Shown here: positions 41,101-52,606 of the stretch, one piece after another
How the letters are laid out: every line of letters starts with the position of its first letter
Numbering within the stretch: position 1 is the stretch's first letter
Source of the DNA: Aphanomyces cochlioides
Lineage: Eukaryota; Oomycota; Saprolegniomycetes; Saprolegniales; Verrucalvaceae
Assembly (NCBI GenBank): GCA_019828595.1
Contig: JAHQRK010000026.1
Location: 956,635 to 1,020,634 of the forward strand
Direction: 5' to 3'
Length of the DNA: 64,000 bases
Translations under genes and position numbers: made by a program
The notes under the pieces: generated by a model
What the model was told of the DNA's origin: nothing
The model's input: the letters and a program-made list of their open reading frames with translations, nothing else
The model's database searches: none

Positions 41101-41766
41101 ATGTCCGCTGAAGGTATGACCACCGCGAGACCGATGACCGAGAACTGACTGCGACGGCGTAGAGAACCAGCCAGAAATTGCATCGTACGATGATGAGGAG
41201 GAAGAAATCTTCAGCACGGACATTGACGGTGGCAGCGCCGAGGAAAACAAGCTCGATGAAGCCATGGGCGTCATCCAAGACATTCTCATCGACCCTGAAT
41301 TCATCCAGCTCCAGTCGGACTTTTGCCAAAAGCACTGCGGTACGTACCTCCTCTATCTCTCTTACTTTGATCTGTGGCGTAGAATACTTTGACGATGCGA
41401 GCGAGAACAAACTCATCTACATGGATCTCTTCAAGGAGTACACTCTTCTTATCGGTACGACGACGATTTTTCTGGCGCGCAAATGGTGACTCTGCGTAGA
41501 AAACTACCTGGAAGCGCGTTTGCAAGCTCAGATCGACGGCTTTACAATGGAAGAGCTGTGTCAGATGATCCAAGAACACGAAGATGATATCACTGGCGAT
41601 GTGATTGATATCCTGATGAGCTGCGCAGACTTTGACGAGTTCAAGAGCTTGATGCTCTCGTTCAAGCAAAACGACCACGCTGTCTTTGAGAGTACGTCCA
41701 TCCTCGTGGAAATGCCGTCAATAAAATATGGATTTAGTTCAAGGCGACAGCCTCATCTGCAACTAA
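41101..41766 (+). CDS. ARL2BP: ARL2-binding protein (BART domain)
   Basis: Five exons joined by eye: 41101-41113, 41163-41339, 41383-41454, 41500-41691, 41738-41766; introns are 43-49 bp with GTA...TAG ends. The product is 160 aa. It carries an acidic start (YDDEEEEIFSTDID) and a BART domain: EAMGVIQDILIDPEFIQLQ, FDDASENKLIYMDLFKEYT, FTMEELCQMIQEHEDDITGD, VIDILMSCADFDEFKSLML. ARL2BP binds GTP-loaded ARL2 and acts at mitochondria, centrosomes and the ciliary base. A link to the zoospore flagellum is plausible. It converges on the next gene with 76 bp between stops. Confidence 0.88.
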
Positions 41767-41842
41767 AGAGTCTACATGACGTGGCAGCAGCAGCGCTCGC
41801 TACACGCAGCTCGTGGCACGTCGTCCTCCTATCCATCAAGCA

Positions 41843-43113
41843 TCAATATATATATATCAGTACCATGAAGCCTACCGCGTCGTCTGTCGCCTTGGACACT
41901 TGGATTTGCACACAATTTTGATGTGTTTGCTCTACTTTGACCGCTGGCTCCGCTGTCTTTGTCGTCGTTGGTACAATTGGCGTCGGCTTGGTGACTTCAG
42001 CCGTCATTGGAGCAACTGGAGAGGCTGTGGATGGCTCTTGGAGACTTGGAGGCGTGACGATCTCAACGAACGGAGTCTGGATCGACTCTGGAGCGTCGTC
42101 ACTTTCTAAAGTCGTCGTGGAAGCTTCAGCATCTTCCTGACGTGACGGCAGCAACGGCGTCGTGTCCAATTCGGAATTTGAAGCCGGCATTGTTGGTGTT
42201 TCCTCCTCTGGCGATGCGATGACTTCCGCTTTCTCCTGCTTGGTTTGCTCTGTCGACGTTGTTTCGGCTGGAGATTGCTCCAGTTCAGTCTCTAACGCTC
42301 GGATTGAGCTGTCCGTCGCGTCAGGCTCGTGCTCTTTCGTCGTTCCTTCCCTCGTCTCGACAATCTCGCTCTCTTCGTGTTGGTTCTCAATGGGCTCGGC
42401 GTTTCGAATCGCATTGGGATTCGCAATGTAACCTACGCATTTCCGATGAATCCTCGGCATTTTGCCGCGTTCTCTACCTTGCAAGAGGAGTTCCTGCGAC
42501 TTGTGACGCTGGAAATGCGCCATGACGTCGGCGACCTGCGATTCTGAAAACTCCCAATGGACAGAAGCAGCTGCTTGATGGAGCGACCGCGGCGATCGGA
42601 CGCCTCCAGAGAACCAAGCTTTGATGTAATGGAGACTGAAGACGACTTGGACCATGTTGCTTCCTTCATACAAGTCGTCCGTCCCAAAGAGCGAGCATTC
42701 GCTCATGCCGAGTCTACCAATGACCCATCACTTCAACGTTGATGTTGAAGGAGCTGTACCGCTTGCAGTCGGCGAGGAAGACGGAAATGTTCTCCCTCTC
42801 CTTCCATGGCGCCATCGTGGCGCTGTAAGTCCGTGCGATTGGCTTTCGAGACGATTGTGTCGGTGCCAACTTGTACATCTAGAGCGACAATGAGCTGCAT
42901 ATGACCGACGGAGGAAAGTACAAGTTCGCGGAGGAGCACACCAGAGCGCAGGAGAAGGTGCAAGTCGTGTGTTTCAAACGTTTGGTCCATCTTGGCTTGC
43001 ATCCACTCGACGAATTCGCGCTGCCGTTTGAGATATTCGAGCGCCAAGTGCTTGTTTTCCGCCCATTTTGCCGACGACGACAGCTTGCGGTTCGATTTGT
43101 GCTCGAGATCCAT
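41843..43113 (-). CDS. Calponin-homology (CH) domain protein
   Basis: Three exons: 43113-42922, 42878-42760, 42713-41843, with introns of 43 and 46 bp; removing them gives a continuous 393-aa frame. Residues about 25-140 form one CH domain: REFVEWMQAKMDQTFETHD, LLLRSGVLLREL, then WKERENISVFLADCKRLGM and SLFGTDDLYEGSNMVQVVFS, close to the calponin/transgelin type. The rest is acidic, Ser/Thr/Pro/Glu-rich and likely disordered (EQSPAETTSTEQTKQEK). Expected to bind actin or microtubules. It is followed closely by the convergent ARL2BP gene. Confidence 0.88.
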
Positions 43114-43189
43114 GAATGTTCAATGAACGAAGCGCAACGAGACGGACAGGAACGACGAGAACAACGGCACAATGCAAGCTTTTGTTCGA

Positions 43190-43785
43190 TTAAATTTCTT
43201 CCATCGCAACTGAAGTCTGTTCGATTTGGTCGCGGCCATGCACGATGCTCAACGCATGCTGCAATCCACGGAGGCGGTCGATGAGACCCTTCATGACCAC
43301 ATTGTGCTCGTAGACTTCCTAGCCGAGCTTTGAGCCGTCTTTAGATGGATGTCGGCCTACCTTTCGCAGTTGATCACGTCGAGCGAGCAACTCGTCGTCG
43401 GCCAAATCTTCTTTTTTCTACCGCCACAACGTCAGAGGAGATGGACAAACGGACGGACCTGACTGTGAAAACTCTCAAGGAGATCGTTCGTATGGCGCAT
43501 ATACGTGGTTTTCAACGCTGCGATCTTGGTGAAGGAGTCCTGGATCTCGTCTCCTGTCAGTGTCAATGGACCTAGTCCAACGGCGTCGTCGTCGCGTTCT
43601 TCCAGCATACTCATCGACGCGTCGCCCGACGGCGAACTTGGCGGATGATCCATGTCGGAGAAGTTGAACAAGCTCGCATTCGACTGCAAGGGCTGCTTTA
43701 GGTTGAGATTCCTCGCCTCCAAGAGGATCCCATGCGCCGTCGAGATCATCTCATGGAGATGCTGGACTTGACCACGGACGTCCAT
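43190..43785 (-). CDS. Mediator subunit 30-like protein
   Basis: Three exons: 43785-43459, 43417-43361, 43318-43190, introns 41 and 42 bp, product 170 aa. The start MDVRGQVQHLHEMISTAHG is preferred over an upstream in-frame ATG at 43857. The last part, EVYEHNVVMKGLIDRLRGLQ, matches the C-terminal signature of MED30 (conserved LIDQLR) in plants and animals. The middle is Ser/Asp-rich. The whole length is helical or coiled-coil-like, as expected for a Mediator head subunit that links activators to RNA polymerase II. Another small coiled-coil protein is possible. Confidence 0.6.
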
Positions 43786-43997
43786 TATGAAAATGTCCAA
43801 TTTTAGCCAATCATGCCATTGCCGACATGAAAACACCGCCACGATGCCGCCGCTCAAGTCATGGGACTCCTATGGGACTCTACGAACGTTGTGTGCGTGC
43901 TAGCTAGGTCTATCTAGTCGTTCCTGCAAGGAATCGGCGTGTTGTCGAGCGGGAAGGCGTCCACGACGGCGGGAAAATAAAGTCGTGCATGCAATGA

Positions 43998-45983
43998 TTA
44001 GACGAGGAATGGACTGCTAAGCACGGCAAAGCCCGCGGCGACTCCTCCTTCGTTGGTGCTCGAGAGCTAGATAGATAGTCGTCTCAGCTACATGACTTCT
44101 GGGAGGTCGAAGGTCTACCTTGGTGCGGAGAAGATGACCAGCATGTTCATTGAGGATCGCCTTGCCTTGGTCAAACAACGCGACGCTGTACATGCCAAGC
44201 TCGCTGATGGTTTCACCACTGACAGGCGTTCCATTGCGCACCAAGACCTAAAGACAGAGTTCCATTGAGCTTCTACCAGCAGCTTGGAGCGTACAGCCGT
44301 TTGTTCTTGGGGAAGAATGCGTTCCATGAGGATATACGACTCGAGTTCCGCCGGCGTGAACGTGTTGATCGCGTCGACGACTTCATCTCTGCAGCATTGA
44401 GTCATTAGCTCTCCTTGTAGCTCAACGATGACTTACCCGTACAAATTGTTGCCGCCGCCTTCGCGCTGTGGCTTGAGCACAAACCCCCGTGGGTTTGCCG
44501 CCACCATGGCCTTGATGCTGCGTAGCTTCAGTCAGCACGAAGTAACGATAAAGGCAACTACCGTGGAAGATCTGGCGACGATTGCTCGAGGCCATACAAG
44601 CCCGTGAACGATTTCTCCAACGCGACGCTCTCCTCTTCGCTCATGAAGCTACAAGACACTGACAGAGAGCGCAAGGACGATCGATCTACCGTCGAAGTTG
44701 CGCAGGTTGTGCCAAGACTTGCTGAACCTTCTTGGTGCCAGCCAAGTGGTAAGTGATGTTGGGGCACTTGATCGCCAGCGAGCGCTCAATTGTCGTCCGT
44801 CCAGCCCATTCAACCTCGCTAAACTCGAGCTTCATGGAGGAAGACAAGGTCGAATCTACCTTGGGAAGTCTGTCGGTGTGTAGCCAGATCGGTAGTACGC
44901 CACCGCGACTTCATGACCGTCGATCCAAAGCTCGCGGGAAGCTCCTCGCAGCTCGGCGTGGCTCATCTAGGAAGAGGATCGATGACGCGAATGAAGGAAT
45001 GGCTTTACTTGGTTGAGAGAGCGACGGAGAACTTTGACGCGGTGAGTTTCCCACAAGTTATACTCGATCCATCGTTGGTCGACCGAGTTGGTTTCATTCG
45101 GCTGGACGACAAAGACAATCACCGCGCTAAGTGAGTCCATCAACGGAGGAATTATAGACGGGAGGACGTACTTTGGCTTGCCGTAGTAGGCGTGAGCACG
45201 TGCTAGAGCAGCTGGAAGCGCTTTGATCGCTGGGTTCACCGGCAAGTGGCTTGTAAGATCGCCGACGCTGCCGTAGTACTTGGTTGGGATTTCATCTTCG
45301 TATCGTTCGAGCAGAAAGCTAAAGAGGATGTAGAGCAGGAGAACAAAGTGACGGACCGATGCAAGTCAGACGCGAGGGAACTCATGCATGCAAACGATGC
45401 GGAAATCGTATTGAGCTCAACTTGGAGGATCTGTGCCGGTGTCGCGTTGGTCGGATCATCGTGGAGCATGTAGTCAGATCGATGAATTCCAAGCGCTGCC
45501 GTTTGAACAACTCTACAAAGAAACCTTAAGGCGTGGTGGTGTTGGTTGAAGCAAAACCCTTCTTTCTGCACAGCTTTAGAGAGTTCTACCAAGCGTCGTG
45601 TGAACGCATCTTCAGCCAAGACACTGTGCAATTGTTCATGCAACCAGTCGGGGTCGGCAGCCACACGGTCGACTAGTAGTGCAAACAGAGGCGATAGTTC
45701 AATGCCCTACGTATATCCATGGGATCAGATAGCAGCACGAGGAATCACAAACCATTTCAAATTGTTTCTTTGGGATTGGAATCGGAAGAAGACAATAGGG
45801 AAGATGAGCAAATCGTTTCTCGGGAGCTTGAACGAGCATGCCATGGCCAGCTGCGTACGCGGTGGCCTCTGCGAGAAAATGCTCGACTTGCGCAGACGAC
45901 AAACCCATCTTCTCTGCATGGATTTCAACGGAAGACGGAGCCGGAGACGCAGTTTTGCTTAGAGATGCCAAGAGATCAGCCAT
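43998..45983 (-). CDS. GSS: Glutathione synthetase (eukaryotic type)
   Basis: ATP-dependent ligation of glycine to gamma-glutamylcysteine, cytosolic. Twelve exons joined by eye: 45983-45753, 45706-45558, 45512-45357, 45318-45172, 45126-45009, 44966-44860, 44818-44690, 44648-44562, 44517-44437, 44388-44295, 44247-44119, 44066-43998; all introns are 38-52 bp and the product is 498 aa, near the usual 470-500. Family motifs appear in order: [104 protein letters not shown] and [13 protein letters not shown]. One 45-bp intron keeps the frame if retained. It is divergent from the VTT gene with 211 bp between starts. Confidence 0.93.
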
Positions 45984-46023
45984 GTTCGATCGAGATTTCC
46001 AAAATGATGGACAATGGGCAAAT

Positions 46024-46135
46024 CTATAACCCCCACACCCCAGTCTTAAACCCTTCATTTCACAGCCCCTAAACCCCTAAACCCTTGACATGGTTTGAAG
46101 GGTTGAAGGGGTTATTAATTGGGGGAGCAGGGGTT
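46024..46135. promoter_or_regulatory. Bidirectional C/G-rich intergenic tract (GSS / VTT gene)
   Basis: Between divergent starts at 45983 and 46195. The left part has CCCCTAAACCCCTAAACCC on the plus strand; the right part has GAAGGGTTGAAGGGGTTATT and TTGGGGGAGCAGGGG, so the C-rich motif faces both ways in a loose palindrome. This arrangement suits a shared promoter using a telo-box-like element. No TATA box is evident. Confidence 0.45.
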
Positions 46136-46194
46136 AACAAGAACGCCAATTTTGAGCCTTTTGTAACGACCGCAACAAAATTGCAATTTGCACA

Positions 46195-47246
46195 ATGAAG
46201 TATGCTGGTGCGGCAATTGCGATCGTCTCTCTGACGACTGCGTTCGCTCTATGGAGACTCGCTGCGACGGGAGATTTGAGTCGCATCATAGAGTGGATCC
46301 GCGTAAGTCCGTTTCCTCTTTCTTGTGAGCTAACCTGATTGCAGGAGCACCAACTGGCTGGAAGCTTTGTCTACGTGCTTGTCTTTTCAACTTGCATCAT
46401 TGCATGGTAAGGAAACCATCGACGAGACAATAACATCACTTGAATGTATAGCCTTCCTGCCACTGTGTTTGAGTTAGCAGCTGGATACATCTTTGGATTT
46501 GGGTGGGGATGGCTCCTTGCGACGATCGGTAAAACGACCGGCTCGCTCATCTCGTTTACTCTTGGTAGGTGGAGATGACAGCGAAATCTTTGTCTGATGC
46601 TTCTACTGCAGGTCGATATTATCTGCAAGAACACGTTCTCAAGATGATGAATCGCGGACCACCGCTCTTTCGCGCATTGGTACTGCCATGTCTGTTGAAT
46701 ACCGTGTGAGCTAGTTGGTAGGCACAACTCATGTCCAAAAACGAGCTCAAGTGGAAGCTCGTCATTCTCACACGCATCGCATGGATGCCGATTGCAATCA
46801 AGAACTATGGATTGAGCGTCTTACCAGTACGTCTTAATATCAGGATAGGCTGAACTTCACTTTGATCTAGGTGTCGTTTGCGCTCTTCTTCTGGCCCATG
46901 CTACTCATCGGAGCCATCTTCACAGCCATCTCTGTCTCGTTGGGACACTCAGCTACACACGTACTAAGCTTCGTTCTGCTGTTTCTGAGCCTCCATGGAT
47001 TTATAGGTGACCTCTCTCCTCGCCGGTGACGACGGGTCGAACTCTCCACTCAAAATTGTCGTCATGGTTGTCGGTGCGGCGAGTGCATTTGGCCTCGTTG
47101 GAATCGTGGGCTATCACACAAGACGTCATCTCGAGGAAATGGCCAAGGAGAGCGATCCAGAAACTGAGCTCATGACGGACTCTCCATCGTCTCTGACCTC
47201 TTCCAGCGACGAGGAGAGTCTCGAAGAAGTCGCCACGACCACTTAA
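46195..47246 (+). CDS. VTT-domain (TVP38/TMEM64-like) membrane protein
   Basis: Seven exons: 46195-46302, 46345-46406, 46452-46564, 46612-46679, 46722-46826, 46871-46960, 47007-47246; introns about 42-48 bp; product 261 aa. Membrane segments include AGSFVYVLVFSTCII, VFELAAGYIFGFGWGWLLAT, FALFFWPMLLIGAIFTAIS and IVVMVVGAASAFGLVGIVG. The VTT signature is visible as LPATVFELAAGYIFG, then TTGSLISFTLGRYY and LTRIAWMPIAIKNYGLSV. The family moves lipids or supports membrane traffic at Golgi and ER. The cytosolic tail is acidic and Ser-rich. It converges on the PAN gene that ends at 47365. Confidence 0.88.
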
Positions 47247-49220
47247 CGTAAACTATTTAACCCCCAAAGACACAACGCACAGAAACACAAAGTTCATTTC
47301 TCTCGTTAAACGTCAAAGGCGCTTCGAGATGTAAAACATGAAGATGAGATCAAATGGTGGCCGTTTAGGCATAGCGAGCAGCAGACGTTGCTCCCTCTTT
47401 CTCACGAGGTTGGCCAAGTTTGCCCTTGAGCCAGCAAATGCCTTCGTAGTGCGTGTAGCCCACACAGTCATCGCGAGCACGGCAGAAAGCACAGCAGTCT
47501 TCAGGAGAGCCAGCAAGATTATCAATGTCGTGGCCAAAGTAATCCGTGTTGGCTTGACGCTGTTTGCAGAGCTTCTGGGAAGAAGCTCCCGCTCCTTTGT
47601 ACGGCGTTGGGTTATCCAACTTGGACTTGAGGAAGCACGTGCCGTCGTTCCATGGGCCAGACGTAAGCAGTACAACCACGCGTGTTGGCACAGTCAGCGC
47701 ACCAGTCGTCAGGGTTTTCACGGTTTGTTTGGTCAATGGCGTTGCCAGGGAAGTCAAGATCTTTGGTTGTCTTGGAACATTCAATTGACGGTGTGACAGG
47801 AGCACTGTTTTGAACTTTGGCAGCGACAGCACCTTCGTATCGCACGGGGTCACCAGCCTTGGATTTGAGGAAGCACGTGCCATCGTTCCATGGTGTCCAG
47901 ACGTAGGCAGCGCAGTCTGGAGTGTTGGAACAGTCGGTGCAACAATCTTGGGGATCCTCGCGGCTGGTTTGAGCGATATCGTTGCCAGGATAGTCCACGT
48001 GGTGAGAATTGGCTTGCCACAAAGAGGTGAGTCTGTCGTGCAAGGCTTAGGAGTTGACTTGGGGGTGGTCGTTGGCACTCGCGTTGTTTTCGTGGGCGTC
48101 GTAGTTGGAGCTCGAGTGGTCGTGCATGGAGCCGACGTGGTAGTGGAAGAAGAAGTAGTTGTGCACGGGGTCGTGGTTGGAGACCGAGTGGTCGTACGCG
48201 GAGTGGTTGTCGTAGTTGGTGGACGAGTGGTCGTTGTTGGCTTTGGCGTTGTTGTTGGAGATCGAGTGGTCGTCGTCGGTCTAAGAGTGGTAGTTGTCGG
48301 CCTGAATGAAGTGGTAGGTGATGGAGTTGTTGTCCGTGGCTTCGACGTTGTAGTTGGTGATCGGGTAGTGGTGGTTGGTCGAGGGAGTTGTTCTGGATGG
48401 TCGAGATGTCGTAGTGTCCGATCGAGTAGTACTGCAGCAGGCGTCGCTTCTGGGGTCGACACTGGCGTAGCCGATGGCGTGGATTGAGGAGTTGATCCAG
48501 GGGTAGCTCCAGGGGTAGCTCCAGGAGTGGCACCAGATGTGGCACCAGGCGTGGCTCCAGGCGTGGCTCCAGGCGTGGCTCCAGGCGTGGACGAAGGAGT
48601 CGACGAAGGCGTGGATGCTGGGGCAGCAGCAGGTGTCGCATCAGGGGTCGACGCCGGTGTAGCAGCTGGCGTCGCATCAGGAGTGCTGGCTGGAGTGGAG
48701 GCTGGTGTGGCATCAGGGGTCGACGCCGGTGTAGCGGCTGGCGTCGCATCAGGAGTGCTAACAGGAGTGGAGGCTGGTGTGGCATCAGGTGTAGCAGCCA
48801 GTGTAGCAGCAGGTGTCGTATTAGGGGTCGACGCTGGTGTAGCGGCTGCTGTCGCATCAGGCGTAGCAGCCGGTGTTGCATCAGGGGTCGACGCCGGTGT
48901 AGCGGCTGGTGTCGCACCAGGAGTGCTAGCAGGAGTAGAGGCTGGTGTGGCATCAGGCGTCGATGCTGGGGTAGCATCAGGCGTGGATGCTGGGGTAGCA
49001 GCAGGAGTGCTAGCAGGAGTGGATGCTGGCGTTGCATCAGGAGTGCTAGTAGGTGTCGAAGCTGGTGTTGCATCGGGGGTAGGTAGCGTTGCGTCCTAGA
49101 CGTCCCAAACGCGATGTCCGTCCTGGACAGGGACAAAATGTTCAGGACATTTGTACTCATCATGTCCATATCAAATTTCATTGATCTATTATGAATGTTA
49201 TATCCATGCACTAAGTAAAT

Positions 49221-51479
49221 TCACTCTTTCTCTTCCTCAACATCCTCTACAGTTGGAAAGGATTGTTCGTATTGCACTCGCATGACAGATTCTAGGTCAT
49301 CCAAGTCAAAAGCATCATCATCATCACCGTCATCGTCGTCGCATTCAACAACCGATTTGTCGAATGCAATACCATGAGCGCTGTTTAGAAAATCTAGATC
49401 GACCCCATATTGATTCAACATGTGCCAAACGAATACTTCGGTTCGTTTGAAAGGTTTTTTTTCACGATCAAGTTGCGACGAATTAAAAGCGACAGCGACC
49501 TGCATTTCAATGTTTGATGATGACAACTTAACACGCGATTTCGAGTGTACAAGCTTCCCTGTTTTGTGATTGCGCTCTCCGCCAGCTGCCCCAGTTGGGT
49601 TGCGGTGCAATCTAATCAAAACATCACTTAAAGTATCGTAGCCATCCACCTCAGACCATAATAAATCTGGTTTTATCGCAGGCATTTCATTGAAAATATG
49701 ATCAGGGACACGTTTGGCAATAAAGAACGAGGACAACTGACTGCTCAGAACCTCAAACATAGTTGGATCACCGCACGCCAAATTTCTTAAGGCTTTGCGG
49801 CATTGCGTTTTAATCGTTCCCTGGCCCAAACAAACAAAACTCTCTCCATGAATTTCCCGAATTTTGGTTGCAAGAGAAAAGTACAGGGGATCTGTAGCAA
49901 ATACCAGAGCATGGCCTGGGGTGTAAATGATACTAAATCTATAATGAAGCATGTCGATAAGGTCCCTTTTGTCCACTTTCATGATAGAATCTTGTGTGTC
50001 GGCGAACTTACTTTTCGAGTACAAGAAACACACATACACAGAGGAGAATGTCGAATGATCTGACTCTAAATACCCCAAGCAAGTGCACACAGGCTGAAGC
50101 AATGAGTGCAACGCAATGATTCCATCCCAAAACTCAGGAGACAAAATCAAATCTCTGATGTTCACGTCAAAATCAATTTCTGCTGCACTGGCCTCAAATG
50201 GTAGCATTTTAAGACTTCCTCGAACAAGCAAAAGTCTTTCAAGCATACGATTCGAAGATGACCACCGAGTTTTAGAGAATAATACCAATGAGTAAGAAAC
50301 ACCATGTTTACGATAAGCTAATTGAGAGAATAATTCCAATAGCAAATGTGAACACATTATTCTCTCAATTAGCTTATCGTAGCAAATGTGTGCTAATTGA
50401 GAGAATAATTCCAATAGCAAATGTGAACACATTATTCTCTCAATTAGCTTATCGTAGCAAATGTGTTCACATTTGCTATTGGAATTATTCTCTCAATTAG
50501 CTTATCGTAAACATGGTGTTTCTTACTCATTGGTATTATTCTCTAAAACTCGGTGGTATTTTACAACGTTGACAGAATTTTGAAGAATAAAGCGAGGCAA
50601 TTCGAGTGCCTGAATGTCCAAAGCAAGGTTGTGGAGTGCGTGTGATGCGCATCCATAGGCTAGACTGAATTCACCACTGTGGTTCAATAAACGTCAAAGT
50701 TTTGTCATTACATTTGGCGAGTCAGACACGAAAGAAAGAGATACATCCAATGGCCAAATGAAGTTTTCTGCTGAACCACTGTAGATCTGTAAGCCTAAAC
50801 GATTTTTTGCCGCAGGCACTGCTTGAAGCAAGTTCTGAGACGTCTCGTGTTGTAAGTCGAGAGTAAAATTCTCCAAAAAGAACGCTACAGGGCTACAAGC
50901 CATTAAGTTGAATCGTTGTTTAGACTCAATAGTTGTTGCGCCATCAACTGACAAACAAAAATGCTTCCAACTTTTCATATTTTTCACCACTTGATTCATA
51001 ACAAAGTCGTACGATTTTGTAAGTAGTTCACCACCAATGCGCTCACGAGAGGGTAATTTATAAGCAGGGTTAAGTGCAGTAAAAAAACGATGCCAAGATG
51101 CATGATCAAACAGAGAAAATGGTCGACCAGTAGAATGAATAGCAAAACCAAGTAAATAATCCAAATTATCCACTTCAACCTGCTGTAAAGAAGCAAAACG
51201 CAACTGAGTCTGTGATAGAATGGGCATGCAAAGGTCCGGCGGAACAGTAGAGTAATTTGCTGTTGGTATTGCTGTCGGCCGCTAGTAGTATTATTCAAGG
51301 ACATACGTCGAATACCTTGAGGTCGCTTTTTTACATCCACGAATATGAGTTTGTAAGCGCTGTACTTTTGCAACAACAGGGGTCTAGCAGTACATGCAGT
51401 CAACGTAGAAACTTTTCTTGTTGGGCAAAAGGCGACGAACACCAAACTTCATCCAAACATCCTGAGGCGGAGGCGGCAT
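49221..51479 (-). pseudogene. hAT transposase, disrupted by stops and a palindrome
   Basis: From 51479 leftwards: a BED-type finger (DVWMKFGVRRLLPNKKSFY, CMYC, LQTHIRGCK) with in-frame stops; 51227-50694 with the DUF659-like core (KHFCLSVDGATTIESKQRFN, VSLSFVSDSPNV); then the palindrome at 50261-50557; then SLVLFSKTRWSSSNRMLERL and the C-terminal part including IRLHRNPTGAAGGERNHKTG, in place of a full dimerisation domain, and an acidic tail. The order fits hAT. The fold-back in the middle destroys continuity. Confidence 0.78.
50261..50557. repeat. Perfect 97-bp inverted repeat around a 103-nt centre
   Basis: Left arm 50261-50357 and right arm 50461-50557 are exact reverse complements. Both include hAT coding sequence (the bases encoding VSYSLVLFSKTRW). 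The centre and inner arms contain two tandem copies of a 75-bp unit that itself holds inverted ATTATTCTCTCAATTAGC words. The structure points to nested fold-back or template-switch synthesis. Confidence 0.93.
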
Positions 51480-52577
51480 TTCGTTGAGTGGGTGTACTGC
51501 GGATAAACAAACAAGATGTGCTGAAGCGACGTTGGTTAAAATCTATTTATAGTGCGAAAGAATAACTGTCATCAAATCGCTTGTTCGCAAGAGTCGCTGT
51601 CCCGGACGTTCCCAATCGACTGTCCAGACATGTCCAGGACAACACTGTCTAGGACAAGGATAGGAACAGTACACATCTCTAGGGGTAGGCGATGGCGTCG
51701 GTGCTGTGTCTCATCAGGAGTGTTAGCAGGAGTTTCGCATGGTGTTATTTGTGGAGTCGATGCAAATGTTGTGGCAGGGGTTGCTTCAGGAGTTGCGTAT
51801 GGTGTAGTCTCTGGTGTTGCCTGAGGAGTTGGTTCAGGAGTTGGGGCTGGTGTCAATTTGATTGTCGTTAGGGGCGTAGGTTCTGGTGTCGGTACTGGTG
51901 TAAGTTGGATAGTTGTTTGAGGGGTTGGTGCCGGTGTAGGCGCGGGTGTTTGTTGTGTAGTAGGAGCCGGGGTTGTTGCAAGAGTAGGCTGAGGAGTAGA
52001 ACTCTTAGTCGTGGCAGGACTAGGCACTGGTGTTGGTGCTGATGTAGGTGTCATAGTCGTTGGAGATGGTGTTTGCTTCGTAGTCGTTGGCGCTGGGGTT
52101 TTCGCAGCCGTAGTTGGTGGTGGCGTAGGCGCGGCAGTCGTTGGCGCTGGAGTTTTAGCAGCCGTAGTCGTTGGCGATGGGTTTTAGAAGCCGTGGTTGA
52201 TGGAGTAGAAGCTGGGGTACGAATGCAATCCGGGTTGGGTGGTTGTGCATTGAGGGCAGGTTTACCCGTTTTACACCAGTGCGATGGACCTAAGTCGTAG
52301 CCTGTGGTGATGCCGAAAGATTTGTCCTTGTAGTCGCAACCACAGGAAATGTAGATTGGCGTCTTGGACACGTCTGTCGTTTTGCAGTTGTCCAAACTAA
52401 CTCCAAAGCCAGTTTTGGACAAAGCGGCCACATCGCCATCGGAGTCAATCGTGACTGGGAAGTAGAGAAGAGAGACACCATCAACACGCACACAGGCCCA
52501 ATTTTTTGGTGCAGCTGTCGTAGGTGCTGATGTTGGAGCTGGTGTTGGCGCTGCAGTGACAGTCTGTAGCACAACCA

Positions 52578-52606
52578 TTGTTGCTGCGGGCTCCCCGCAG
52601 CAACAA
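52578..52606. repeat. Perfect 13-bp hairpin in the signal-peptide region
   Basis: TTGTTGCTGCGGG, loop CTC, CCCGCAGCAACAA. On the minus strand an ATG at about 52624 starts MKVLQALLL and then runs into the hairpin, after which the PAN gene frame (VVLQTVTAAPTPAP) follows in another frame. The duplication therefore breaks a likely signal peptide. Confidence 0.85.

Larger units (their letters stand above)
49084..51681 (-). mobile_element. hAT-family DNA transposon, 8-bp target duplication
   Basis: The left end TAGCGTTGCGTCCTAGACG and the right end, read inward, TAGAGATGTGTACTG...GTCCTAGACAG share the TAGNG start typical of hAT. Subterminal GTCC[AT]GGAC-type words repeat at both ends. GGGGTAGG flanks both sides (49076-49083 and 51682-51689) and occurs once when the element is subtracted, giving continuous Thr/Pro coding sequence. 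The transposase inside is broken, so the copy is not autonomous. Confidence 0.8.

Noticed and set aside
48527..49099. Plus-strand Val/Ala/Gly repeat protein of 190 codons
   Set aside because: It is the antisense reading of the PAATPASTP repeats of the minus-strand PAN gene.
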